Part shown: one piece after another, positions 1 through 7,304 of the stretch | How the letters are laid out: each line of letters starts with the position of its first letter | Position numbering within the stretch: the first letter of the stretch is position 1 | Position numbers and translations under genes: made by a program | NCBI GenBank assembly: GCA_964442605.1 | Contig: CAYTZR010000005.1 | Location: forward strand, 1 to 64,000 | Direction of reading: 5' to 3' | Length of the DNA stretch: 64,000 nucleotides | Source: Monoglobus sp964442605 | GTDB taxonomy: Bacteria > Bacillota > Clostridia > Monoglobales > Monoglobaceae | The notes under the pieces: model-generated | What the model saw: the letters and a program-made list of their open reading frames with translations, nothing else | Databases searched by the model: none | What the model was told of the DNA's origin: nothing

Positions 1-27
1 AACCACAGTATTACTTGGATTTCACGG

Positions 28-1374
28 CTATTTTCTTTCTACCCTTGACATCAAACATACCGTTTCAACGTGCGGGGTTTTGGGGAAAAGGTCCACGGGG
101 GTGATTTTTTGGGGTGTGAAGCCTATGCTTTTCAGATATTTTATGTCACGTGCCAATGTTGAGGGCTTGCAGGATATATACACTATTTTTTTAAGTGAAT
201 AAATTCCTCCCAATGCGTCCAGAAGCTTTTTATCACAGCCCTTTCGGGGCGGATCTAATATCGCAACATCAGGCCTGTCACCTTGTTTTAATATATTATC
301 TATAACGATTTCGGCATTGCCGGCGTAATATTCGGCGTTTAAAATTCCGTTATTTTCGGCGTTAACCCTTGCGTCCGTTACAGCCTGCTTTACAACCTCA
401 ACGCCTATTATCTTGCCCGCCTTGTCCGCCATGAACTGTCCGATTGCGCCTATGCCGCAGTACATATCAAGTACGGTTTCGTGTCCGCTCAGCTCCGCGT
501 ATTCTTTGGCTATGCTATACAGCCTTTCAGTCTGCGCCTTGTTCACCTGATAAAAAGACAACGGAGATATATTAAATGTTACGCTGCCTATTGTATCTGT
601 AAGATATGGCTTGCCATACAATACTTTGTTTACAGCCCCAAGAACAACATTTGTCTGTTTGGTGTTAATGTTTTGCAAAATACCGCATATATTATCACAT
701 GAATTTAAAATTTCACTTACAAGCTCCTTGCTGCGCGCAAGGTTCGGCTTGGCGGTTACAATTGTTACCAAAACACCGCTGTCACCTGTTCTTGTATAAA
801 TATTTCGTATCACGCCTTTGCCGTCTGTTTCGTCATATGCGGGTACAGAATATTTTTTCATCCAATACTTCACTGCCCTGATTACGGGCTTTACAGACTT
901 TGAGGCAATCAGACAGTCATCGGCTTCAATAAGCCTGTGACTGTGATTTGCGTACATACCTATACCATCGGGCGTAACGGGGAATTGAGATTTGTTTCTG
1001 TAGCGTATCTGCTTTTCGGACGGGACGACAGCGTCCACATCGGGATTTCTGAGTCCGCCTATTCGGGTAAGACAGTCCGTTACTTTTTGCCTTTTAAAGC
1101 GAAGCTCCTCATCATAGCTCATATGCCAGAGCGCACAGCCGCCGCATTTATAAAAATTGCCGCATAAAGCCCGGCATCTTTCGATTGATGGTTTTATAAC
1201 CTCAATCAGCTTACCGACAGCGTAGTTTTTAAGTACTTTTATTATAACGATTTTAACGGTCTCACCAATAATTGTATACGGAACAAATACCGCCATGCCG
1301 TTTAATTTGCCGACACCGTTTCCTTCGTCTGTCATTCCAGTTATTTCAATATCGAATATATCGTTCCTTCGCAT
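28..1374 (-). CDS. rlmD: 23S rRNA (uracil-C5)-methyltransferase, RlmD/RumA type
   Basis: SAM-dependent enzyme that methylates C5 of a uracil in 23S rRNA (U1939 class; Gram-positive members may also act on U747). 448 residues, full length. Residues about 5-62 form a TRAM RNA-binding domain. C71, C77 and C80 (CGNFYKCGGC) with a later Cys near 154 fit the 4Fe-4S site of RumA. The SAM loop LDMYCGIGAIG lies near 305, LDPPRKG near 375, and the catalytic Cys is in YISCKPSTLARD near 405. The start is an ATG preceded by a GGGGATT ribosome-binding site. It is divergent from the RNase M5-like gene, with 115 bp between them. The family is certain; the exact target base is inferred. Confidence 0.95.
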   Translation of the reverse strand: MRRNDIFDIEITGMTDEGNGVGKLNGMAVFVPYTIIGETVKIVIIKVLKNYAVGKLIEVIKPSIERCRALCGNFYKCGGCALWHMSYDEELRFKRQKVTDCLTRIGGLRNPDVDAVVPSEKQIRYRNKSQFPVTPDGIGMYANHSHRLIEADDCLIASKSVKPVIRAVKYWMKKYSVPAYDETDGKGVIRNIYTRTGDSGVLVTIVTAKPNLARSKELVSEILNSCDNICGILQNINTKQTNVVLGAVNKVLYGKPYLTDTIGSVTFNISPLSFYQVNKAQTERLYSIAKEYAELSGHETVLDMYCGIGAIGQFMADKAGKIIGVEVVKQAVTDARVNAENNGILNAEYYAGNAEIVIDNILKQGDRPDVAILDPPRKGCDKKLLDALGGIYSLKKIVYISCKPSTLARDIKYLKSIGFTPQKITPVDLFPKTPHVETVCLMSRVERK

Positions 1375-1454
1375 GCAATCCCCCGAATTAAAATTATATG
1401 ATTTCTAATTTTTATATATTTTACATTTAAACAAAAGCTTAGTCAAGAGAAGCA

Positions 1455-1483
1455 TTGACTTTTTTATAAAAATAAAATATAAT
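1455..1483 (+). promoter_or_regulatory. Consensus SigA promoter of a leaderless transcript
   Basis: TTGACT (1455-1460), a 17-bp spacer and TATAAT (1478-1483). Transcription should start about 7 nt beyond the -10 box, at 1490, which is the A of the ATG of the next gene. No ribosome-binding site precedes that ATG, so the mRNA would be leaderless or nearly so. Confidence 0.75.
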
Positions 1484-1489
1484 TGGAAT

Positions 1490-2071
1490 ATGCTTAGTAT
1501 AAAAGAAACAATAATAGTAGAAGGAAAATTTGATAAAGAGCGCGTAAGGCGGATATGTAATGCGCCGATTATTTGTACCAACGGTTTTCAGGTGTTTAAA
1601 TCAAAGGAAATGCTTGAAACAATAAAGCGCCTCGCGGAAACCACGGGTATAATCGTTTTGACCGACAGCGACAGAGCGGGCTTTATTATACGGAACCATA
1701 TCAAGAACTGTATAGGCGGAGCGGGAACCGTAAAGCATGCGTACATACCGACGGTGAGCGGCAAAGAAAGGCGCAAGGATAAACCGGGAAAAGAGGGAAT
1801 ACTCGGTGTCGAGGGCATGGATGACGATGTGCTGCTAAATGCTATCAAAAAGGTCGCAACTCCATCGGTTTCGACTGCGCGGCTCACAAAGACGGAGCTT
1901 TACAGAGACGGTCTTTCCGGCAAGAGCGGCAGCGGCGAGAAGCGCAGAAAAATTCTTGCACGCCTGAGTCTTCCGCTAAGGTTATCTCCGAACGCGATGG
2001 TGGACATTATAAACAACGCAGGGCTTTATGATGAATATAAGGCGGCGCTTGAGGAGGAAATCAATGATTGA
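1490..2071 (+). CDS. Toprim-domain protein, ribonuclease M5-like (DUF4093 type)
   Basis: 193 residues. The N-terminal Toprim fold shows the glutamate motif IIVEGKFD (about 8-15) and the DxD motif LTDSDRAG (about 56-63), the acidic metal-binding residues shared by RNase M5 and DnaG/OLD nucleases. RNase M5 matures 5S rRNA. The segment GKEGILGVEGMDDD resembles the conserved GIGVEHA region of M5. The longer C-terminal half corresponds to the domain usually called DUF4093 in clostridial homologs. It starts at an ATG without a ribosome-binding site, at the predicted transcription start. Its last 8 bases overlap the next gene, so the two are probably co-transcribed. RNase M5 activity is inferred. 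Confidence 0.8.
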   Translation: MLSIKETIIVEGKFDKERVRRICNAPIICTNGFQVFKSKEMLETIKRLAETTGIIVLTDSDRAGFIIRNHIKNCIGGAGTVKHAYIPTVSGKERRKDKPGKEGILGVEGMDDDVLLNAIKKVATPSVSTARLTKTELYRDGLSGKSGSGEKRRKILARLSLPLRLSPNAMVDIINNAGLYDEYKAALEEEIND

Positions 2072-3254
2072 GTTAATAAAAAAAACAGTTGAACAGTCAA
2101 TGCCCGAGATAATAAAAATCAGACACAAGATACATCAAAATCCCGAGTTGTCATTTGAGGAGTATAATACCGCAAATATTGTGTGCGGCGTTCTTGATAA
2201 AATGGGCATTGAGTATAAGTCTGAAATTGCCGGAACAGGAATTCTGGGAATAATACGCGGCGAGAGGCAGAGCGGCAATCCGAAAACCGTGCTTATCAGA
2301 GCTGATATGGACGCTTTGCCGGTGACGGAGCGGACAGAATTGAAGTTCAAATCACAAAATAACGGTGTGATGCACGCTTGCGGACATGATGTGCATACTT
2401 CTGTCTTGCTGTGCTGCGCTGTGGTTTTAAGTAAGCTGAAAGACAAATTTTCAGGCAGTGTAAAGCTTATGTTTCAGCCGGGCGAGGAAACAACCGGCGG
2501 TGCCGAGCCGATGATTGATGCCGGAATTTTGTGCTCTCCCGACGTTGACAGCTGTGTGGCGCTTCATATTGAGCCATCCCTGAATGTAGGCATGGCAAGC
2601 TTTAAAGCAGGTGCGGCATATTCCTGTCCTGATGAATTCTTTATTAAAATCAAGGGTAAAGGCGGTCACGCGGCTGCTCCTCATGAATGCATCGATCCGA
2701 TAGTTATCGCGGCACAGACGATAACTATGCTTCAAACGATACCGTCAAGACTATCAAATCCGTTTAACCCCATGGTTGTTTCGGTATGCGCGATAAACGG
2801 CGGCTCCGCATATAATATTATTCCGAATGAGGTTACTCTGCGCGGAACGGCTCGTTCATTTTCGGATAGTGACAGAAATATGCTTGAGGAAAAAATAGAG
2901 CTTGCTGTCAGGCAGGTTTGTGCCATGTACGGCGCGGATTATGAATATAACTTTGACAGACTGTTTCCGCCGCTGATTAATGACACAGAAACTATAAACG
3001 CTTTAAAAACCTCCGCTCAAAATTATTTGGAGCCGGAAAATATTATAACGGCGACGGAGCCGACTATGGCGGGTGAGGACTTTTCGTATCTGACCCGTGC
3101 GGTTAAGTCATCCGCTCTTTTTTGGCTGGGAAGCACGCCTAACGGGTACAAAAAATATCCCCTTCATAACGAAAGACTTATTGCTGATGATGAATGTATA
3201 AAATACGGAGCTGAAATTTTTACTGATTATGTCCTAAATTTTTTAAGTAACTGA
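2064..3254 (+). CDS. M20 family metallo-amidohydrolase
   Basis: Zinc-dependent amidohydrolase of the M20D/hippuricase group (N-acyl-amino acid deacylase, carboxypeptidase Ss1 type). 396 residues, usual length. Family motifs in order: HQNPELSFEE near 27, LIRADMDALPV near 85, HACGHDVH near 105 (metal ligands), QPGEE near 140, GGHAAAPH of the lid domain near 204, and AGEDFSYL near 345. The ATG at 2064 follows GAGGAGG with a 6-base gap and overlaps the end of the RNase M5-like gene by 8 bases. An in-frame ATG further upstream has no ribosome-binding site and was not used. The substrate is unknown; N-acetyl-diaminopimelate and other acyl-amino acids are possible. Confidence 0.92.
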   Translation: MIELIKKTVEQSMPEIIKIRHKIHQNPELSFEEYNTANIVCGVLDKMGIEYKSEIAGTGILGIIRGERQSGNPKTVLIRADMDALPVTERTELKFKSQNNGVMHACGHDVHTSVLLCCAVVLSKLKDKFSGSVKLMFQPGEETTGGAEPMIDAGILCSPDVDSCVALHIEPSLNVGMASFKAGAAYSCPDEFFIKIKGKGGHAAAPHECIDPIVIAAQTITMLQTIPSRLSNPFNPMVVSVCAINGGSAYNIIPNEVTLRGTARSFSDSDRNMLEEKIELAVRQVCAMYGADYEYNFDRLFPPLINDTETINALKTSAQNYLEPENIITATEPTMAGEDFSYLTRAVKSSALFWLGSTPNGYKKYPLHNERLIADDECIKYGAEIFTDYVLNFLSN

Positions 3255-3398
3255 CATTTGTCCGCTATCTGTCTTGAAGTATGGACACGGCGGCGGATTT
3301 GCGGTTTTGGAGTACGTGATGCGCGTTACCGTATTCAGCATGCATTTTCCGTCCTCCATAAAAACACAGTTTGATTCCGTGCAGTTTATATTTGACAT
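3243..3398 (-). CDS. Small four-cysteine protein (DUF1540-like)
   Basis: A 51-residue gene reading leftward, ATG at 3398 with GGAGGG 9 bases upstream and stop TAA at 3245-3243. The protein begins MSNINCTESNCVFMEDGKC and has four cysteines (6, 11, 19 and 38) in a C-x4-C-x7-C-x18-C pattern. Very similar 50-60 residue proteins are common in Clostridia and are often misnamed hydroxymyristoyl-ACP dehydratase; several carry the DUF1540 metal-binding-like pattern. Its 3' end overlaps the end of the M20 gene by 12 bases, tail to tail. A TATAAT lies upstream in the shared intergenic region. Function is unknown; metal binding is a guess from the cysteines. Confidence 0.75.
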   Translation of the reverse strand: MSNINCTESNCVFMEDGKCMLNTVTRITYSKTANPPPCPYFKTDSGQMSVT

Positions 3399-3476
3399 TT
3401 ATTCATCCCTCCATCAATATTTTGAGCCCAAAATATTATATTATACAGGAAAAATAATACATAACAGGTGATTATT

Positions 3477-4172
3477 ATGCCGATTATCATTGATAAAAAA
3501 ATGAAAAGCGAATTAATCAGTGGATTAAAATCCTTTTTTCCAAATAAGGTCATAATAAAATCTTATGAATTGTCCGGCGTTTCCGGTGCGATTTCAACAC
3601 ATCCCGATTTACAAATTCACTTTGTCGATTATAATACAGCGGTTTGTGCCCCGGAATGCTTTGAATATTACAGGTCAAATCTTGGCAAATACGGTATAAA
3701 CGTTATTCGCGGGAATATAAACCCCAAAAACACTTATCCGAATGATATTGCATACAATGTAGCGAGGCTGGGAAATTATGTTTTATCAAATACACGGTAT
3801 ACTGAACCGAAAATTTTAGAATACTATAAAGGCAAATACAAAATTGTAAACACAAGGCAGGGATATGCAAGGTGCAGCTTGTGTATAGCGAGCGAAAACA
3901 CCGCTATTACAGATGACCCGAGCCTGTACTCTGTTCTGTCAAAATTTGAAGAAATAAAAATCTATAAAGCCGAAAAAGGAATGATTTTGCTTGACGGCTA
4001 TAATTATGGCTTCATAGGCGGAGCGAGCGGATTGATTGACGGAACCCTTACTTTTTGCGGCAGCATGAATGATGACGGAATTATTAAATTTCTGGATGAT
4101 AACGGAATTAAGTTTGTGAGTATCTCGGGAGAGAGTCTCACGGATTACGGAAGTATTATTTGTCGGAGGTGA
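3477..4172 (+). CDS. DUF6873-type GME-fold protein
   Basis: 231 residues from the ATG at 3477 (AGGTG centred 8 bases upstream; a GTG at 3468 overlaps that site and was not used). No signal peptide or membrane segment. It resembles a clostridial family (DUF6873) predicted to share the guanidino-group-modifying (GME, arginine deiminase/amidinotransferase) fold. Consistent features are a THPDLQIHF segment near 38-46 and a Cys-containing stretch RCSLCIASENTAITDD near 122-137, the positions where GME enzymes place catalytic His/Asp and Cys. Family assignment is from recall of the pattern; no activity is known. It lies just upstream of the YtxC-like gene, 6 bp apart, so they are probably one operon. 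Confidence 0.6.
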   Translation: MPIIIDKKMKSELISGLKSFFPNKVIIKSYELSGVSGAISTHPDLQIHFVDYNTAVCAPECFEYYRSNLGKYGINVIRGNINPKNTYPNDIAYNVARLGNYVLSNTRYTEPKILEYYKGKYKIVNTRQGYARCSLCIASENTAITDDPSLYSVLSKFEEIKIYKAEKGMILLDGYNYGFIGGASGLIDGTLTFCGSMNDDGIIKFLDDNGIKFVSISGESLTDYGSIICRR

Positions 4173-4178
4173 TATGAG

Positions 4179-4643
4179 TTGAATATTACAGAGTTGGACT
4201 GTGATAAAAACGAGACGGAAGACGAAGTTGACAGTCTTGAACTTGACGAAGGTTATATTTCAGCCGACACGGCGGAGCTTGTGGCCGGCTGGCTTATAGC
4301 CAAATACCGCTCAAAGCTGATTTACAGCTGTATAGACGATGTATTCGGTGAAATGCCTGACGATGAGCGTGAAGCGGTATACGGAAGTGTGTGTGATATA
4401 ATCAGCGGCAGGTATGATCTGAAGCATTTGGAATATATAAAACAGAAAATTATTGATTTTTTTGAACGTTACAAGCGGATGAATATTGATGGGTTTATTA
4501 ATTTTCGTTTAAAGGCATACAAGGATGAACTGAAGGTTTTGGTAGAGGAATGCGGCTACGATGTGCTGGGCGAAAAGGAATATAAAGAATATCTGGAGCT
4601 TATTGACTTGATCAATTTTGTCTTCAGCGGCGAATATTATTAA
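4179..4643 (+). CDS. YtxC-like putative sporulation protein
   Basis: 154 residues, soluble, acidic N-terminus. The stretch YIKQKIIDFFERYKRMNIDG followed by FINFRLKAYKDELK resembles the C-terminal signature of the YtxC family, a sporulation-associated family without assigned activity; this copy is shorter than typical members (about 280 residues). The start is TTG at 4179: GGAGGTGAT (4165-4173) is ideally spaced for it, while the intervening ATG at 4174 encodes only Met-Ser before a TGA that overlaps the TTG. It follows the GME-fold gene by 6 bp. A strong hairpin terminator lies 6 bp downstream. Confidence 0.6.
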   Translation: MNITELDCDKNETEDEVDSLELDEGYISADTAELVAGWLIAKYRSKLIYSCIDDVFGEMPDDEREAVYGSVCDIISGRYDLKHLEYIKQKIIDFFERYKRMNIDGFINFRLKAYKDELKVLVEECGYDVLGEKEYKEYLELIDLINFVFSGEYY

Positions 4644-4649
4644 ATTGTT

Positions 4650-4707
4650 TATACACCTCAAAGGTTAAACGCCTTCTGAGGTGTATACTTTTGCGCTAAA
4701 GCAAAAG
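4650..4707. terminator. Double hairpin terminator between convergent genes
   Basis: Perfect 11-bp arms TATACACCTCA (4650-4660) and TGAGGTGTATA (4677-4687), with inner AAGG/CCTT pairing, followed by CTTTTG. A second hairpin, CTTTTGC (4688-4694) and GCAAAAG (4701-4707), follows. Lies between the YtxC-like gene (+) and cdaR (-), so it probably serves both strands. Confidence 0.75.
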
Positions 4708-4720
4708 ACTTACGTATAAT

Positions 4721-5806
4721 TTAACGTAACAGTAAAGCGATATAAAGAACAACCGCTTCACGGAATTGTCTGGGGTTATAGCCTGTTTTTTCGCTTATTC
4801 TATCAAGACGGTATTGCAGAGTATTTTTATGAATAAACAGCTTTTCACAAGACCTTTGGAGTGACATATCACATGAAAAATATGTTTCCAAAAGTTTTAT
4901 CTCTTCATCTGATAATAAAGAGATTGTCTTTTTGAGAAACATCTCCTTGCCCTCCGCTGTAACACTGCCAAGCAGTATCTCGATATTAAGATCATTAAAG
5001 TCACAAAAACCCGTCTGTTTGCATTGCGATGCTTTCAACGCGATACATGCACTGTTGTATGACCTGTGTTGTTTTGAAATCCTTTGACTGCTTCCAACCG
5101 CTACACCCAGCAGCTGCTTATTATCGGCAGCGAAGCTTCTGAGACGGTTAATCATGGCGTGGAGCTTATCCGCTTCCGCAATTGCAATGTACTCATGAGG
5201 GTATATGTATGAATGTACAACAACCGGTGGTAAGTTAAATAATTGAAATACATGAGCTTCAAGCATGGAGGTATTAACCGCGTTGTATCTTTTATTGAGC
5301 CGCACCACGATAGTGCGGTATTCTTTGCTTCTGTCCATATTAAGCTCATTGAGGCAATCATCAAAATACGCGTGATTACTAATTTCGCCGCTTATCAGCC
5401 CCTGAATAACATAGTTGCGCTTTTGCTGCTCAGAACGCTCGTAGCTTTCCAGCTCCTGCTCCAAAATAAAAAGCCTTGTTATCTTCACCGCCAGTTCGGT
5501 ATATTTACGAACTTTTTCCGGTTCACCGCTTATTCCGATTACAGCTACGACTTCGTTTTGGTGAATTATCGGAATATTAACGCCCTTCTTTGTTCCGTTA
5601 AAGCTTTCATCGTCGTCTACCTCTATGATCTCACGGCTTATTGAAGCCCTGTGTCCTATTTCGTGATAATCACCCACACGTTTCTCATCGCTGCTTGCGA
5701 ATATAATTCCTGACGGTGTAATAAAATTCACACTCTGACCGCAAACATCTTCAACCGCGTTTATAATCTGATTTGCAAGACTTGCTTTGATCTGATTTCT
5801 CATCAT
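4721..5806 (-). CDS. cdaR: CdaR-family transcriptional regulator (sugar diacid/glycerate)
   Basis: About 361 residues. The N-terminal half (about 1-135) is a diacid-recognition domain: VNFITPSGIIFASSDEKRVG, then GHRASIS and GVNIPIIHQNEVVAVIGISG. The C-terminal part ends in a PucR-type helix-turn-helix: LETYFSCDMSLQRSCEKLFI followed by HKNTLQYRLDRISEKTG. CdaR activates glycerate/glucarate genes in other bacteria. It is divergent from glycerate kinase and the GntP permease, which fits a local activator. The ATG at 5806 (or the adjacent one at 5803) suits the GGAGGT site; the upstream ATG at 5818 overlaps that site and is unlikely. Effector, probably glycerate or a sugar diacid, is inferred. Confidence 0.9.
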   Translation of the reverse strand: MMRNQIKASLANQIINAVEDVCGQSVNFITPSGIIFASSDEKRVGDYHEIGHRASISREIIEVDDDESFNGTKKGVNIPIIHQNEVVAVIGISGEPEKVRKYTELAVKITRLFILEQELESYERSEQQKRNYVIQGLISGEISNHAYFDDCLNELNMDRSKEYRTIVVRLNKRYNAVNTSMLEAHVFQLFNLPPVVVHSYIYPHEYIAIAEADKLHAMINRLRSFAADNKQLLGVAVGSSQRISKQHRSYNSACIALKASQCKQTGFCDFNDLNIEILLGSVTAEGKEMFLKKTISLLSDEEIKLLETYFSCDMSLQRSCEKLFIHKNTLQYRLDRISEKTGYNPRQFREAVVLYIALLLR

Positions 5807-5847
5807 TATGACCTCCATTCCTTTTATTTTTCATCTGAAGCTTCTCA

Positions 5848-5958
5848 GAATTTTATTTGAATTATATCTGAATTATATCAGAATTTTATCAGAATTTTAT
5901 CTAAAATTTTATCTGAATTTTATATGAACTTTATCTTAGTCTTATCAAAATCTTATCT
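5848..5958. repeat. Ten-unit 11-bp AT-rich tandem array
   Basis: Degenerate units of the form GAATTTTATCT run head to tail: starts at 5848, 5859, 5870, 5881, 5892, 5903 (12 bp), 5915, 5926, 5937 and 5948. The period equals one helical turn, so the A/T tracts are in phase. It fills much of the 328-bp gap between cdaR (-) and the glycerate kinase gene (+), on the promoter side of cdaR. Between 5959 and 6043 nothing further is evident. Confidence 0.85.
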
Positions 5959-6043
5959 TAATGATTTTATTATACAACAATCCCCAATGAAATGCAATAT
6001 CATATTACTGATAACAAAAAATCACTGTAATATTTTAGTAAAT

Positions 6044-6086
6044 TGTTATGCGTAACATTGTCTTTCTACTCTGACGATGCTATAAT
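6044..6086 (+). promoter_or_regulatory. garK promoter with upstream palindrome
   Basis: TTGTCT (6058-6063), a 17-bp spacer and TATAAT (6081-6086). An inverted repeat, TGTTA-tgcg-TAACA (6044-6057), abuts the -35 box, in the position expected of an activator site. CdaR binding is inferred. A further short palindrome, CAGCGCTG, lies at 6098-6105 just after the expected transcription start. Confidence 0.65.
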
Positions 6087-6134
6087 ATTTATAACATCAG
6101 CGCTGGTAATAATTGTTTAAGGAGGAAAGCTTTT

Positions 6135-7271
6135 ATGAAAACTGTAATTGCGATTGATTCATTTAAAGGAAGCATGACGTCTATGGAAGCGGGCTATGCG
6201 ATCTCGGACGGAATATGCCGCGTGCTGCCGGAGGCAGAGGTTTTGGTAAGACCGCTTGCGGACGGCGGTGAAGGGACTGTTGATGCTCTTGTTGCGGGAA
6301 TGAACGGAGTGCAGGAAACTGTTACGGTAACAGGACCGCTCGGAGCGCCCGTTGCGGCAAAATACGGAATAATCGGAAAATCAAAAAGCGCGATAATTGA
6401 AATGTCGGCGGCTGCGGGTATTACGCTTGTTCCGGAAAACGAGCGCAATCCGCTTAACACAACAACCTACGGGGTAGGAAATCTTATACGGGACGCTATT
6501 TTAAAGGGATGTCGGAATTTTATAATCGGTATCGGCGGAAGCGCCACAAATGACTGCGGTGTAGGAATGCTGCAAGCGCTCGGCTTCGGTATGCTTGACG
6601 GGGACGGTAATCAGGTTCCCTATGGCGCAAAGGGTTTGAAGTCCATAAAGAGGATAACGGACGACAACGTAATTCCACAGCTTGAGGAATGTAATTTCCA
6701 AATAGCCTGTGATGTAACAAATCCTCTTTGCGGCGAGGAAGGCTGCAGCGCGGTTTACGGACCGCAAAAGGGCGCGGATGCGGCAATGGTAAAGCAAATG
6801 GATTCATGGCTCTCAGACTTTGCCGCTCTTACTAAGGAGAAATATCCTGATGCCGATGCTGATTTTCCGGGCACAGGCGCGGCAGGCGGATTGGGATACG
6901 CGTTTATGGCATATCTTAACGGCAAGCTTGAACCGGGAATTGAAATAATACTGCGTGAAACAGGACTTGAGAGCTATATAAAGAATTCGGAACTTGTAAT
7001 AACAGGCGAAGGACAGCTTGATTTTCAGACTTCATTCGGAAAGGCTCCGTCGGGAGTTGCGGCTCTTGCAAAGAAGTATAATATCCCTGTAATTGCATTC
7101 GCCGGAAGTGTAACAAAGGATGCAGCGGAATGTAACAAGCATGGTATAGACGCGTTTTTCCCTATATTGAGGAGAATATGCACACTTGAAGAAGCAATGA
7201 ACACGGAAAATGCAAAGGTAAATCTGACAGATACCGCAGAGCAGGTTATGCGGTTATGGACACTAAGATAA
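6135..7271 (+). CDS. garK: Glycerate 2-kinase
   Basis: Phosphorylates D-glycerate with ATP to 2-phosphoglycerate, feeding lower glycolysis. 378 residues, the usual length of the GlxK/GarK family. It begins MKTVIAIDSFKGSMTS and contains RPLADGGEGTVDAL (about 40-53), GIGGSATNDCGVGMLQALGF (about 134-153) and TGEGQLDFQTSFGKAPSGVA (about 289-308), all family hallmarks. The ATG follows AAGGAGG with a 9-base gap. Co-directional with the GntP permease 33 bp downstream and divergent from cdaR, giving a compact glycerate uptake and activation module. Confidence 0.95.
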   Translation: MKTVIAIDSFKGSMTSMEAGYAISDGICRVLPEAEVLVRPLADGGEGTVDALVAGMNGVQETVTVTGPLGAPVAAKYGIIGKSKSAIIEMSAAAGITLVPENERNPLNTTTYGVGNLIRDAILKGCRNFIIGIGGSATNDCGVGMLQALGFGMLDGDGNQVPYGAKGLKSIKRITDDNVIPQLEECNFQIACDVTNPLCGEEGCSAVYGPQKGADAAMVKQMDSWLSDFAALTKEKYPDADADFPGTGAAGGLGYAFMAYLNGKLEPGIEIILRETGLESYIKNSELVITGEGQLDFQTSFGKAPSGVAALAKKYNIPVIAFAGSVTKDAAECNKHGIDAFFPILRRICTLEEAMNTENAKVNLTDTAEQVMRLWTLR

Positions 7272-7292
7272 ACTAAGATAAAGTAAGATAAA
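7263..7292 (+). repeat. 10-bp x3 direct repeat forming the garK-gntP junction
   Basis: CTAAGATAAA (7263-7272), CTAAGATAAA (7273-7282) and GTAAGATAAA (7283-7292) run without interruption. The first copy contains the last codons and TAA stop of garK; the last runs into the AAGGAGG of the permease gene. Confidence 0.9.
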
Positions 7293-7304
7293 GGAGGTTT
7301 TGAA

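Noticed and set aside
3274..3471. 65-codon plus-strand frame between the M20 and GME-fold genes
   Set aside because: No ribosome-binding site; the minus-strand four-cysteine gene explains the region better.
5848..5958. CRISPR array
   Set aside because: 11-bp units directly joined, no spacers and no cas genes.
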